A stretch of 64,000 nucleotides of DNA, from contig NZ_WEGH01000002.1 in assembly GCF_009604375.1 (NCBI RefSeq), positions 1,883,533-1,947,532 on the forward strand, given 5' to 3'. The position numbers and the translations under genes are program-made. Below the pieces are notes generated by a model that saw only the letters and a program-made list of their open reading frames with translations, ran no database searches and was not told where the DNA came from. The stretch comes from Actinomadura macrotermitis. GTDB lineage: Bacteria; Actinomycetota; Actinomycetes; Streptosporangiales; Streptosporangiaceae. The stretch's first letter is position 1. Every line of letters begins with the position of its first letter. Shown here piece after piece: positions 49,887 through 59,000 of this stretch.

Positions 49887-50453
49887 ATGGCCAAGGCCGA
49901 AAAGGCCACGGCGATCGCCGAGCTCAAGAACGACTTCGAGAGCTCGAACGGCGCCGTGCTGACCGAGTACCGCGGGCTCACGGTGGCGCAGCTCAAGGAG
50001 CTGCGCACCAACCTCGGCGAGAACGCGAAGTTCGCCGTCGTGAAGAACACGCTGACCAACATCGCCGCGACCGACGCCGGCGTCGACGAGCAGTTCCGCA
50101 ACCTGCTCGAAGGCCCCTCGGCGATCGCGTTCGTCAACGGCGATGTGGTCGAGGCCGCCAAGGGCCTGCGTGACTTCGCGAAGGCCAACCCGCTGCTGGT
50201 CATCAAGGGCGGCTTCATCGACGGCAAGTCGATGTCCGCCGCTGAGATCGGCAAGCTCGCGGACCTGGAGTCGCGCGAGGTGCTCCTCGCGAAGCTCGCC
50301 GGTGCGATGAAGGGCTCGATGGCCAACGCCGCCGCGCTGTTCAACGCCCTGCCGACGCAGGCCGCCCAGCTGGCCGAGGCCCTGCGCGCCAAGCGCGAGG
50401 CCGCCGGCGAGACGGCCGAGGCTCCGGTCGCCGACGAGGCGTCCGCCGAGTGA
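49887..50453 (+). CDS. rplJ: 50S ribosomal protein L10
   Basis: A 188-aa protein: VLTEYRGLTVAQLKELRTNLGENAKFAVVKNTL and SREVLLAKLAGAMKGSMANAAALFNALPTQ. Forms the stalk base that holds L7/L12. AAGGAGG ribosome site. Operon with rplL. Confidence 0.98.
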   Translation: MAKAEKATAIAELKNDFESSNGAVLTEYRGLTVAQLKELRTNLGENAKFAVVKNTLTNIAATDAGVDEQFRNLLEGPSAIAFVNGDVVEAAKGLRDFAKANPLLVIKGGFIDGKSMSAAEIGKLADLESREVLLAKLAGAMKGSMANAAALFNALPTQAAQLAEALRAKREAAGETAEAPVADEASAE

Positions 50454-50528
50454 GTCCCGGCCGTCCAGGCCGGGATCCCGCGGTTCAGTAACACCCCATA
50501 CGTTCCAAGCCATAGCGGAGGAAACATC

Positions 50529-50921
50529 ATGGCGAAGCTCAGCACCGACGAGCTGCTCGACACCTTCAAGGAGATGACCCTCCTCGAGCTGTCCGAGTTC
50601 GTGAAGCAGTTCGAAGAGGTCTTCGACGTCAAGGCCGCCGCGCCGGTCGCCGTCGCCGCCGCCCCCGCCGCCGGCGGTGCCGCCGGTGGTGGCGAGGCCG
50701 CCGCCGAGCAGGACGAGTTCGACGTCGTCCTCGAGGCCGCCGGCGACAAGAAGATCCAGGTCATCAAGGAGGTGCGCGGCCTCACCTCCCTCGGCCTCAA
50801 GGAGGCCAAGGACCTGGTCGACGGCGCCCCCAAGACCCTCCTGGAGAAGGTCAACAAGGAGACGGCCGAGAAGGCCAAGGAGGCCCTGGAGAAGGCCGGC
50901 GCGACGGTCTCCGTCAAGTAA
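50529..50921 (+). CDS. rplL: 50S ribosomal protein L7/L12
   Basis: A 130-aa protein: N-terminal dimer domain (STDELLDTFKEMTLLELSEFVKQFEEVF), Ala/Gly hinge and C-terminal GTPase-factor-binding domain (EKKIQVIKEVRGLTSLGLKEAKDLVDGAP-type). A stable TTCG hairpin follows. Confidence 0.98.
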   Translation: MAKLSTDELLDTFKEMTLLELSEFVKQFEEVFDVKAAAPVAVAAAPAAGGAAGGGEAAAEQDEFDVVLEAAGDKKIQVIKEVRGLTSLGLKEAKDLVDGAPKTLLEKVNKETAEKAKEALEKAGATVSVK

Positions 50922-50991
50922 GTACGGCTTCTCCGAGCTTCGACGCTCTCCGGACGCCGGTGCCGTTCGCGGCCCCCGGTGCCCGCGCAGG

Positions 50992-51021
50992 AGGCGGTCA
51001 TCCCTTCGGGGGTGGCCGCCT
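50992..51021 (+). terminator. Terminator after rplL
   Basis: 13-bp stem (50992-51004 with 51009-51021) closed by a TTCG tetraloop; one G-T and one T-G pair. Confidence 0.85.
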
Positions 51022-51457
51022 TCTGGCGTTCGCGGGGATGTCCGCAGGTGAGCGGGTGCCGGGGAAACTATCGAACAGTGACAAAACGGCGGCGCGGAGC
51101 TGTCCGCGAGCGGGTTGTCACAGGTCACATCGGCGGCGTAACGTCCCTTGCGGCACCAACGTGGTGTACTGCACGCCCGGCCCCGGCCGTGGCCGAACCC
51201 CCGGCTTGAGGTGCGGGTTCGCGGACGAGTAGTGTCCCACGTGACGTAAGTAACGATTGTCTTACAACGTCGCATTTTGCCGCTGATCTGCCCCCGAACC
51301 CCTTCCATTTCCGGAAGCGGCCGCTACGGTAGTGGCACCCGCCACAGCTACCGGGTGGTAGCAACGACGCGGACACACGGTGTGACGGACAAAGTACAGC
51401 TGAGTTTGCACTCGCTCATTGGTTCCGGAAACCCCCGGCCTGGACGAAAGGTGACGA
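51022..51457 (+). promoter_or_regulatory. Leader/promoter region of the Mce operon
   Basis: A 436-base gap without a gene. It contains a locally AT-rich patch (51240-51280) with GTAAG (51246-51250) and CTTAC (51261-51265), a weak inverted repeat that could bind a regulator. I see no clear -10/-35 pair. Confidence 0.4.
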
Positions 51458-52501
51458 GTGGGCGTCGAAATCAGAGTCGAGGGGCTGACCAAGTCCTTCG
51501 GCCGCCAGACCATCTGGCAGGACGTGTCGCTGACGCTTCCCGCAGGAGAGATCTCCGTTCTCCTCGGCCCTTCGGGCACGGGCAAGTCGGTCTTCCTGAA
51601 GTCCCTGGTCGGTCTGCTGAAGCCGGACCGCGGGCACATCTGGATCGGTGACAAGGACCTGCCCTACCTGCCCGAGCACCAGCTCTACGAGACCCGCAAG
51701 CTGTTCGGCGTGCTGTTCCAGGACGGGGCCCTGTTCGGCTCCATGAACCTGTTCGACAACATCGCCTTCCCGCTGCGCGAGCACACCAAGAAGTCCGAGT
51801 CCGAAGTCAAGCGCATCGTCATGGAGAAGATGGAGCTGGTCGGCCTCATCGGCGCCGAGCACAAGCTCCCGGGCGAGATCTCCGGCGGTATGAAGAAGCG
51901 CGCCGGCCTCGCCCGCGCGCTGGTGCTGGACCCGGCGATCCTGCTGGTGGACGAGCCGGACTCGGGTCTGGACCCGGTCCGCACCGCCTACCTGAACCAG
52001 CTGATCGTGGACCTGAACGCGCAGATCGACGCGACGTTCCTGATCGTGACCCACGACATCAACACCGCGCGGACCGTGCCGGACAACATCGGCCTGCTGT
52101 TCCGCCGTGAGCTGGTGATGTTCGGGCCGCGCGAGATGCTGCTGTCCAGCGAGGAGCCGGTCGTCCGGCAGTTCCTGAACGCCCGCCGGCAGGGCCCCAT
52201 CGGCATGTCGGAGGAGAAGGACGTCTCCGAGCTGGAGGCCGAGGCCCGGATGGGCCTGGAGGTCGGCAAGCTGCCGCCGATCGCGCCGCAGCTGATGCCG
52301 AGCGACGGCCGCGTCCGCCGGGCGCAGCAGCCGCCCGGCGCCTGGTGCGCGGCGCACGGCATCACCCCGCCCCCCGGTTCGTTCGTCGACGACCTCGGCC
52401 GCAACTGGGCCGAGGAATGGCCGCGGTACGTGGCCGCGATGGGTCCCGTGGCGTCCGGGCACGGCCAGGGCGGCCCGCAGCCCGCTGGAGGCATGCACTA
52501 A
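51458..52501 (+). CDS. Mce transport ATPase (Mkl/MceG-like ABC protein)
   Basis: A 347-aa ATPase: Walker A GPSGTGKS, signature ISGGMKKRAGLARAL, Walker B ILLVDEPDSG, and H-loop IVTHD. The C-terminal ~90 residues are an extension found in MceG/Mkl proteins. Energises lipid import by the Mce complex. The GTG follows AAAGGTGAC. Last base of its stop is the A of the next ATG. Confidence 0.93.
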   Translation: MGVEIRVEGLTKSFGRQTIWQDVSLTLPAGEISVLLGPSGTGKSVFLKSLVGLLKPDRGHIWIGDKDLPYLPEHQLYETRKLFGVLFQDGALFGSMNLFDNIAFPLREHTKKSESEVKRIVMEKMELVGLIGAEHKLPGEISGGMKKRAGLARALVLDPAILLVDEPDSGLDPVRTAYLNQLIVDLNAQIDATFLIVTHDINTARTVPDNIGLLFRRELVMFGPREMLLSSEEPVVRQFLNARRQGPIGMSEEKDVSELEAEARMGLEVGKLPPIAPQLMPSDGRVRRAQQPPGAWCAAHGITPPPGSFVDDLGRNWAEEWPRYVAAMGPVASGHGQGGPQPAGGMH

Positions 52502-53355
52502 TGTCCACTCCTGGTATCGGCGCGAACCAGCGAGAGGGCAGGAAGAGCGGTGGCGGTGGCTCCGCCACGCTCCGCAAGATCTCCGATGGTGCCACCAATG
52601 TCGCGATCAAGGAGCCGGGGCGGTTCTTCGCCCTGGTCCTTGACACCTTCCGGGCGATGTTCAAGCGCCCGGTGCAGTGGCGTGAGTTCATCGAGCAGGC
52701 CTGGTTCATCGTCAGCGTGACCGTGGTGCCGACCATGCTGGTCGCCATCCCCTTCGGCGGCGTGCTGTCGCTGCAGGTGGGCGGCCTCATCCGGCAGCTC
52801 GGCGCACAGTCCTACACGGGCGCCACCGCGGTGGTCGCGATCGTGCGCGAGGCCAGCCCGCTGGTCACCTCGCTGCTGGTCGCGGGCGCCGCGGGCTCGG
52901 CCATGTGCGCCGACATCGGCTCGCGGAAGATCCGCGAGGAGATCGACGCCATGGAGGTGCTCGGCATCAACCCGCTGCACCGCCTGGTGGTGCCGCGGAT
53001 GCTGGCGTGCGCGTTCATCGCGCTGTTCCTGAACGGCCTGGTCTCGGTCGTCGGCCTGATCGGCGGCTACGTCTTCAACGTGGTGCTGCAGGACGGCACA
53101 CCGGGCGCCTACCTGGCGTCGTTCAACGCGATCGCGCAGCTGCCCGACCTGCTGCAGGCCGAGTTCAAGGCGTTCGTGTTCGGCATCACCGCCGGCCTCG
53201 TCGCCGCCTACAAGGGGTTGAACGCCAAGGGCGGCCCGAAGGGCGTGGGCGACGCGGTGAACCAGACCGTCGTCATCACCTTCATGCTGCTGTTCCTGGA
53301 GAACTTCATCATCTCCACGCTGTACTTCCAGTTCGTTCCGTCGAAGGGCATGTGA
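52501..53355 (+). CDS. yrbEA: YrbE/MlaE-family permease A
   Basis: A 284-aa permease with five or six helices and the MlaE motif (EEIDAMEVLGINPLHRLVVPRMLA). Forms the membrane channel of the Mce importer with permease B. Stop/start overlaps on both sides. Confidence 0.93.
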   Translation: MSTPGIGANQREGRKSGGGGSATLRKISDGATNVAIKEPGRFFALVLDTFRAMFKRPVQWREFIEQAWFIVSVTVVPTMLVAIPFGGVLSLQVGGLIRQLGAQSYTGATAVVAIVREASPLVTSLLVAGAAGSAMCADIGSRKIREEIDAMEVLGINPLHRLVVPRMLACAFIALFLNGLVSVVGLIGGYVFNVVLQDGTPGAYLASFNAIAQLPDLLQAEFKAFVFGITAGLVAAYKGLNAKGGPKGVGDAVNQTVVITFMLLFLENFIISTLYFQFVPSKGM

Positions 53356-54203
53356 TGGCAGCCCCAAGCAAGACGGGGAAGGCCGTCAACCGCGTGGTGA
53401 ACGCGCCGCTGGCGCGGCTGGAGGACTTCGGTCACCAGCTGTCGTTCTACGCGCGCGCCTTCGCCTGGGTGTTCCGTGTCCTGCGCCGCTACCGCACCGA
53501 GGTGCTGCGGCTGCTGGCCGAGGTGAGCCTCGGCACCGGCGGCCTGGCGGTGATCGGCGGCTCGGTGGTGATCGTCGGCTTCATGACGTTCTTCACCGGC
53601 AGCCAGGTCGGCCTGCAGGGTTACAACTCGCTGAACCAGATCGGCACGGCCGCGTTCACCGGCTTCGTCGCCTCCTACTTCAACACGCGTGAGATCGCCC
53701 CCCTGGTGTCGGCGCTCGCCCTGTCGGCCACGGTCGGCTGCGGCTTCACCGCCCAGCTCGGCGCGATGCGCATCTCCGACGAGATCGACGCGCTGGAGGT
53801 CATGGCGGTTCCCTCCATGCCCTTCCTGGTGACGACCCGGATGCTGGCCGGGATGATCGCGGTGGTCCCGCTGTACATCGTCGGCCTGCTGGCCTCCTAC
53901 GGTGCGACGCGGTTGATCGTCACGGTGTTCTACGGGCAGTCCACCGGCACCTACGACCACTACTTCGACCTGTTCCTGCCACCGAACGACATCATGTGGT
54001 CGTTCGGCAAGGTGATCATTTTCTCGGTGCTCGTCATGCTGATCCACTGCTACTACGGCTACCACGCCAGCGGCGGCCCCGCGGGCGTCGGCATCGCGGT
54101 GGGCCGCGCGGTGCGCACCAGCATCGTCGTGATCAACGTGGCCGACCTGCTGCTCGGCATGGCGATCTGGGGAGCCACCACGACCGTACGGATTGCGGGG
54201 TGA
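53355..54203 (+). CDS. yrbEB: YrbE/MlaE-family permease B
   Basis: A 282-aa paralogue of permease A; motif DEIDALEVMAVPSMPFLVTTRMLAG. ATG overlaps the previous stop. Confidence 0.93.
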   Translation: MAAPSKTGKAVNRVVNAPLARLEDFGHQLSFYARAFAWVFRVLRRYRTEVLRLLAEVSLGTGGLAVIGGSVVIVGFMTFFTGSQVGLQGYNSLNQIGTAAFTGFVASYFNTREIAPLVSALALSATVGCGFTAQLGAMRISDEIDALEVMAVPSMPFLVTTRMLAGMIAVVPLYIVGLLASYGATRLIVTVFYGQSTGTYDHYFDLFLPPNDIMWSFGKVIIFSVLVMLIHCYYGYHASGGPAGVGIAVGRAVRTSIVVINVADLLLGMAIWGATTTVRIAG

Positions 54204-54210
54204 CGGCGCG

Positions 54211-55638
54211 ATGACCCATTCCGCGAACCCGAGGGGCGGCGGCATCCCGCTGCGGGTGCAGTACCGCCTGCTGGGCCTGTCCATGGTGCTGGTGGTCGCG
54301 CTGCTGCTGGCGCTGACCGTGGCACTGTTCAACAAGACCTTCACCCCGGTCACCAAGGTCAAGGTGACCGGCGACCGGGCCGGCCTGCAGCTGCTGCCGC
54401 ACTCGGACGTCAAGGTGCGCGGCCTGATCGTGGGCGAGGTGCGCGGCACCCGCGTCACCGCCAACGGCGCCGAGCTGGACCTGGCGCTGGACCCCGACAA
54501 GGCCAAGCTGATCCCGAACAACGTGCAGGCGCGGTTGCTGCCGAAGACGCTGTTCGGTGAGAAGTACGTGGACCTGGAGATCCCGCAGCAGCCCGGCGCG
54601 CTCGGTCTGCGCAAGAACCAGGTGATCGAGCAGGACCGTTCCCAGGCCGCCGTCGAGATCGACAAGGTGCTGAACAACCTGCTGCCGCTGCTGCAGGCGG
54701 TGAAGCCGGAGAAGCTGAACACCACCCTGAACGCGATCGCGACGGCGCTGCAGGGGCGGGGCGACCAGCTCGGCCGCAACCTGGAGCAGACCGACGCGCT
54801 GCTGAAGAAGATCAACCCCGAGCTCGGCACGCTGGTCTACGACCTGAAGGCGCTGTCGGACGTGTCCGACATCTACGCCGACGCGGCGCCGGACCTGCTG
54901 CAGACGCTGCGCAACATCAACGTCACCAGCAAGACCATCACCGACAAGCGGGTGCAGATCGAGGGCATCATCCCGCAGATCACCGGGTTCGCCGGGAACG
55001 GCAACCGGTTCATGCAGGAGAACGCGCCCAAGATCGTCGGCTTCAACATCGCCAACCGCGACGCGCTGGCGGTGCTGGCCCGGTACGCGCCCTCGACGCC
55101 GTGCGTCATGCGCGGCCTGGTGAACCTGCAGCCCGAGGCCGAGCGGGTGGCCGGCGGCCGCAACTCCTCGTTCAATCTGACCATCGAGATCGTCAAGCCG
55201 CGCCCGGCCTACAAGGCGCCGCTGGACCTGCCCGAGGCCAAGGACCAGCGCGGGCCGCGCTGCTACAACCTGCCGAACCCCAAGGTGCCCTTCCCCGACT
55301 ACCTCGCCCTCGACGGTACCGAGGACGACCTGTGGTGGAAGAACCCGCACGGCAAGGACGACCCGATCCCGCACCCGACCAGCAAGACCAGCAAGACCGC
55401 CAAGACCGCGAACACCGGCCTGCCGAACACGGGCCTGCCGAACACGGGCCAGACCGGCACCGGCCGCGGCCGCGCGCTGTCGAACGTCTTCGTCGACCCC
55501 GGTAGCGACATGAGCGAGAAGGACAAGATCAAGACCTTGGTGGGCCCGCTCACCCGCACCCAGTCCGACCAGGTGTCGGACGTGGCGGTGCTGCTGTTCG
55601 GCCCGGTGCTGCAGGGATCGGTGGTGACGGTCAAGTGA
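54211..55638 (+). CDS. mceA: Mce family protein MceA
   Basis: A 475-aa protein: one N-terminal membrane anchor (about 22-45), the MCE beta-barrel (about 48-130, SDVKVRGLIVGEVRGTRV, FGEKYVDLEIP) and a helical shaft domain. The C-terminal tail is low complexity with TSKTSKTAKT and two overlapping LPNTG units (404-413). Part of the hexameric MceA-F tunnel carrying lipids to the membrane. The ATG at 54211 is preferred over GTG 54193. Confidence 0.93.
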   Translation: MTHSANPRGGGIPLRVQYRLLGLSMVLVVALLLALTVALFNKTFTPVTKVKVTGDRAGLQLLPHSDVKVRGLIVGEVRGTRVTANGAELDLALDPDKAKLIPNNVQARLLPKTLFGEKYVDLEIPQQPGALGLRKNQVIEQDRSQAAVEIDKVLNNLLPLLQAVKPEKLNTTLNAIATALQGRGDQLGRNLEQTDALLKKINPELGTLVYDLKALSDVSDIYADAAPDLLQTLRNINVTSKTITDKRVQIEGIIPQITGFAGNGNRFMQENAPKIVGFNIANRDALAVLARYAPSTPCVMRGLVNLQPEAERVAGGRNSSFNLTIEIVKPRPAYKAPLDLPEAKDQRGPRCYNLPNPKVPFPDYLALDGTEDDLWWKNPHGKDDPIPHPTSKTSKTAKTANTGLPNTGLPNTGQTGTGRGRALSNVFVDPGSDMSEKDKIKTLVGPLTRTQSDQVSDVAVLLFGPVLQGSVVTVK

Positions 55639-56666
55639 AGACCACGAGCGCGGCCATCAAGCTGGTGATCTTCGTTGCGCTGACCTCGCTGGCCACCGGC
55701 GTGCTGGCGATGACCATCACCAACATGCGGTTCGCCGAGTCCCGCAGCTACAAGGCGATCATCAGCGACGTGGCCGGCCTGCTGGACAAGGACGACGTCC
55801 GGGTGGCCGGCGTGCGGGTCGGCCAGGTCGACAAGATCGAGCTGACCAAGGACCACCAGGCCAAGGTCACCTTCTCCCTGAACAAGGACGGCGTGTTCCG
55901 GGCGGGGCTGCCGGCCAGCACCAACGTGCAGGTCCGCTACCGCAACCTGATGGGCCAGCGCTACCTGGCGCTGACCGAGGGCCCCGGCGCGCCCAACCAG
56001 TACCTGCCGCGCAACGGCGTCATCCCGGTGACGCAGACCAAGCCGGCGCTGGACCTCACCGTGCTGTTCAACGGCTTCCGGCCGCTGTTCCGCGCGCTGG
56101 AGCCCGACGACGTCAACAAGCTGTCCTTCCAGATCGTGCAGGTCCTGCAGGGCGAGGGCGGCACCGTCAACAGCCTGCTGTCGCACGTGGCGTCGCTGAC
56201 CAGCACCCTGGCCAACCGCGACCAGGTCATCGGCCAGGTCATCGGCAACCTCAACAACGTGCTCGGCACCATCGACGCCCGGCACAGCGAGGTGAACCAG
56301 CTGGTCACCGACCTGCGCGGGTTCGTGTCGGGGGTCGCCGACGACCGCAAGGCCATCTTCGACTCGGTCGCCGCGATCAACGACCTGTCCGGCACCACCG
56401 CGGACCTGCTGCGCGACGGCCGGCCCGCGATCAACAACGACATCCGCGGCCTGAACACCCTGGCCAAGACCCTGAACGCCAACAGCGGCGAGCTGGACCG
56501 GGGCCTGAAGCGGACCCCGGGCCTGCTGGAGGGGCTGACCAACATCTCCTCCTACGGCTCCTGGTTCAACATGTACATCTGCGGACTCGACGCGCGGGTG
56601 CGGCTGCCGGGCGGGCCGGTCTACCAGACGCCGGCGATCGTGAACGAGAACGCGAGGTGCAAGTAG
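55635..56666 (+). CDS. mceB: Mce family protein MceB
   Basis: A 343-aa MCE subunit: anchor (7-29), MCE domain (DVRVAGVRVGQVDKIEL, MGQRYLALTEG), shaft helices. GTG overlaps the mceA stop. Confidence 0.93.
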   Translation: MKTTSAAIKLVIFVALTSLATGVLAMTITNMRFAESRSYKAIISDVAGLLDKDDVRVAGVRVGQVDKIELTKDHQAKVTFSLNKDGVFRAGLPASTNVQVRYRNLMGQRYLALTEGPGAPNQYLPRNGVIPVTQTKPALDLTVLFNGFRPLFRALEPDDVNKLSFQIVQVLQGEGGTVNSLLSHVASLTSTLANRDQVIGQVIGNLNNVLGTIDARHSEVNQLVTDLRGFVSGVADDRKAIFDSVAAINDLSGTTADLLRDGRPAINNDIRGLNTLAKTLNANSGELDRGLKRTPGLLEGLTNISSYGSWFNMYICGLDARVRLPGGPVYQTPAIVNENARCK

Positions 56667-57728
56667 ATGAGGATCCCCTTCCGGGAGCGCAACCCGGTCC
56701 CCATCGGCCTCGCCGCCTTCGCGATCATCATCGTGCTGCTGGTGCTGGCGCTGAACCTGCAGAACATCCCGTTCATCGACCGCGGCAAGGTGCACGAGGC
56801 GGCGTTCGCCGAGGCGGCCGGCCTGAAGACCGGCGAGGAGGTGCGCGTCGCGGGCGTCAAGGTCGGCAAGGTCACCGGCCTGGACCTGGACGGCGACCAC
56901 GTCAAGGTCACCTTCAAGGTGAACGACGACGTCAAGCTGGGCTCGCTGACCCGCGCCGAGATCAAGATCAAGACGGTGCTGGGCTCGCACTTTTTGTCCC
57001 TGGACCCGCGGGGCGGCGGCACCCTCGGCCGCAGGATCCCGCAGGACCGCACCACCACCCCCTTCGAGGTGGTGCCGGCGATCAGCGAGCTGAGCCAGCG
57101 GGTCAGCAAGATCGACTACCAGCAGATGGCGAAGTCGTTCGACGTGCTGTCGGACACCTTCAAGAACTCCCCCGAGGAGATCAGGGCGTCGCTGCAGGGC
57201 CTGCGCCGGCTGTCCAACACCATCGCCTCCCGCGACGACGAGCTGCACGAGCTGGCCGGCCGCGCCAAGGACGTCTCCCAGCTGCTGGCCGACCGCAACC
57301 AGGACTTCAGCAAGCTGGTCGCCGACGGCGACAAGGTGCTGCAGGCCGTGCAGGCCCGCCGCGCGGTGATCCACCAGCTGCTGATCAACACGGTGGTGCT
57401 GTCGCAGCAGGTGAACGCGCTGATCAAGGAGAACGAGGCGGAGCTGCGGCCGATGCTGGACAACCTGCAGAAGGTCAACCGGCTGCTGCTGAAGAACCAG
57501 GACAACCTGGACCGCACCCTCCAGCTGTTCGCGCCGTTCGCCCGGCAGTTCTCCGACGTCACCGGCACCGGCCGCTGGTTCGACAACTACATCCAGAACC
57601 TGCTGCCGATCCCCGCCTCCATCAAGGACCCGGCCAAGCAGCCGGGCGCCCCGGGCGGCCGCGGCCCGAACCAGAGCGGCGGCCAGAACGGCCAGAACAA
57701 GAACAACCCGTTGCCTTTCCTCCCGTAA
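56667..57728 (+). CDS. mceC: Mce family protein MceC
   Basis: A 353-aa MCE subunit: anchor (14-33), MCE domain (GEEVRVAGVKVGKVTGLDLDG, LGSHFLSLDPRG), helical shaft, then a Gly/Asn/Gln-rich tail. ATG immediately follows the mceB stop. Confidence 0.93.
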   Translation: MRIPFRERNPVPIGLAAFAIIIVLLVLALNLQNIPFIDRGKVHEAAFAEAAGLKTGEEVRVAGVKVGKVTGLDLDGDHVKVTFKVNDDVKLGSLTRAEIKIKTVLGSHFLSLDPRGGGTLGRRIPQDRTTTPFEVVPAISELSQRVSKIDYQQMAKSFDVLSDTFKNSPEEIRASLQGLRRLSNTIASRDDELHELAGRAKDVSQLLADRNQDFSKLVADGDKVLQAVQARRAVIHQLLINTVVLSQQVNALIKENEAELRPMLDNLQKVNRLLLKNQDNLDRTLQLFAPFARQFSDVTGTGRWFDNYIQNLLPIPASIKDPAKQPGAPGGRGPNQSGGQNGQNKNNPLPFLP

Positions 57729-57743
57729 GCAGGCAGGTCACTC

Positions 57744-59000
57744 GTGCGTAACTCAGCAACCATCCTCCGCATCGGCGGTGCGCTCCTCGCGCTCGCCGTG
57801 CTGGCGGCCGCGCTGGTGCTGCTGCTCCGGGAACCCAAGCAGCGGCACCTGACGGCCTACTTCACCCGCACCGTCGGCCTGTACGCCGGCGCCGACGTGC
57901 GCATCCTCGGCATCCCGGTCGGCCGGGTCACCAAGGTCACCCCCGTCGGCAACGCGGTCAAGGTCGAGCTCAAGTACGACGCCAAGTACAAGGTCCCGGC
58001 CAGCGCCCAGGCCATCGTGGTCAACCAGACCCTGGTCGCCGACCGGTACATCCAGCTGACCCCCGTCTACAAGCCCGGCGCCGAGGTCATGCCGGACAAG
58101 GCGACGCTGACCGTCAACCGCACCGCGGTGCCGATCGAGGTCGACGAGATCGGCGGCAGCCTGAACGACCTCAACAAGGCCCTCGGCCCCGACGGCGCCA
58201 ACAAGAACGGCTCGCTGTCCAAGCTGCTGGAGGTCGGCGCGCAGACCCTGGACGGCCAGGGCGGCGACATCCGGCAGACCATCCACGACACCTCCCAGAT
58301 GCTGAGCACGCTCAGCGCCGACCGGGGCGACGTGGCCAAGACCATCGAGAACCTGCGCGTCATCACCGGCGCGATGAAGGCCAACGACGAGCAGATCAAG
58401 TCCTTCACCGGGCACCTCAACGGGGTGTCGGGGCAGCTGGCGGGGGAGAAGGAGGAGCTCAGCGCCGCGCTGCAGACCCTCGGCCCGACACTGCGCAACG
58501 TCCAGCGCTTCATCAAGGGCAACCGCAGCGCGCTGTCGGCCAACGTCCGCCAGCTCGCGCAGATCACCGCCGTGCTGGTGAAGGAGAAGGACGCCCTCGG
58601 CGAGGTGCTGATCGCGGGCCCGCTGGCCATCAACAACGTGGGCCGCGCCTACGACCCGATCAGCGGCACCATCCACACCCGCGCCAACCTGCTGCAGTTC
58701 AACAACCTGGCCGACTGGGTGTGCTCGCTGGCCTACTCGGTCGGCACCCCGGCCAAGCAGTGCCTGGACTTCGTCACGCCCTACAACGGCATCGGCAAGG
58801 CGCTGGCCGGCTTCACCCTGGACCTGTCCTGGATCACGGCGCTGACCACGCACTACGACCCGGTGCCGATCCCGCCGGACGCCTACGGGCCCGGCGGGAA
58901 GAACGGCAAGGGCAAGAGCAGGGCGACGTCCGGTTCCACCGCCCGCACCGGCGCCAAGACCGGCGACGTGCGCGCACTGCTCCCCGGAGGTGGCCGATGA
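57744..59000 (+). CDS. mceD: Mce family protein MceD
   Basis: A 418-aa MCE subunit: anchor (10-28), MCE domain (YAGADVRILGIPVGRVTKV, VADRYIQLTP), helical shaft; basic Ser/Thr tail. GTG start 16 bases after mceC. Confidence 0.93.
   Translation: MRNSATILRIGGALLALAVLAAALVLLLREPKQRHLTAYFTRTVGLYAGADVRILGIPVGRVTKVTPVGNAVKVELKYDAKYKVPASAQAIVVNQTLVADRYIQLTPVYKPGAEVMPDKATLTVNRTAVPIEVDEIGGSLNDLNKALGPDGANKNGSLSKLLEVGAQTLDGQGGDIRQTIHDTSQMLSTLSADRGDVAKTIENLRVITGAMKANDEQIKSFTGHLNGVSGQLAGEKEELSAALQTLGPTLRNVQRFIKGNRSALSANVRQLAQITAVLVKEKDALGEVLIAGPLAINNVGRAYDPISGTIHTRANLLQFNNLADWVCSLAYSVGTPAKQCLDFVTPYNGIGKALAGFTLDLSWITALTTHYDPVPIPPDAYGPGGKNGKGKSRATSGSTARTGAKTGDVRALLPGGGR

Noticed and set aside
55420..55449. 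Two overlapping LPNTG units in MceA that resemble sortase signals
   Set aside because: They lie in a low-complexity linker about 60 residues before the C-terminus and are not followed by a hydrophobic helix and basic tail. The protein is also already anchored at its N-terminus.
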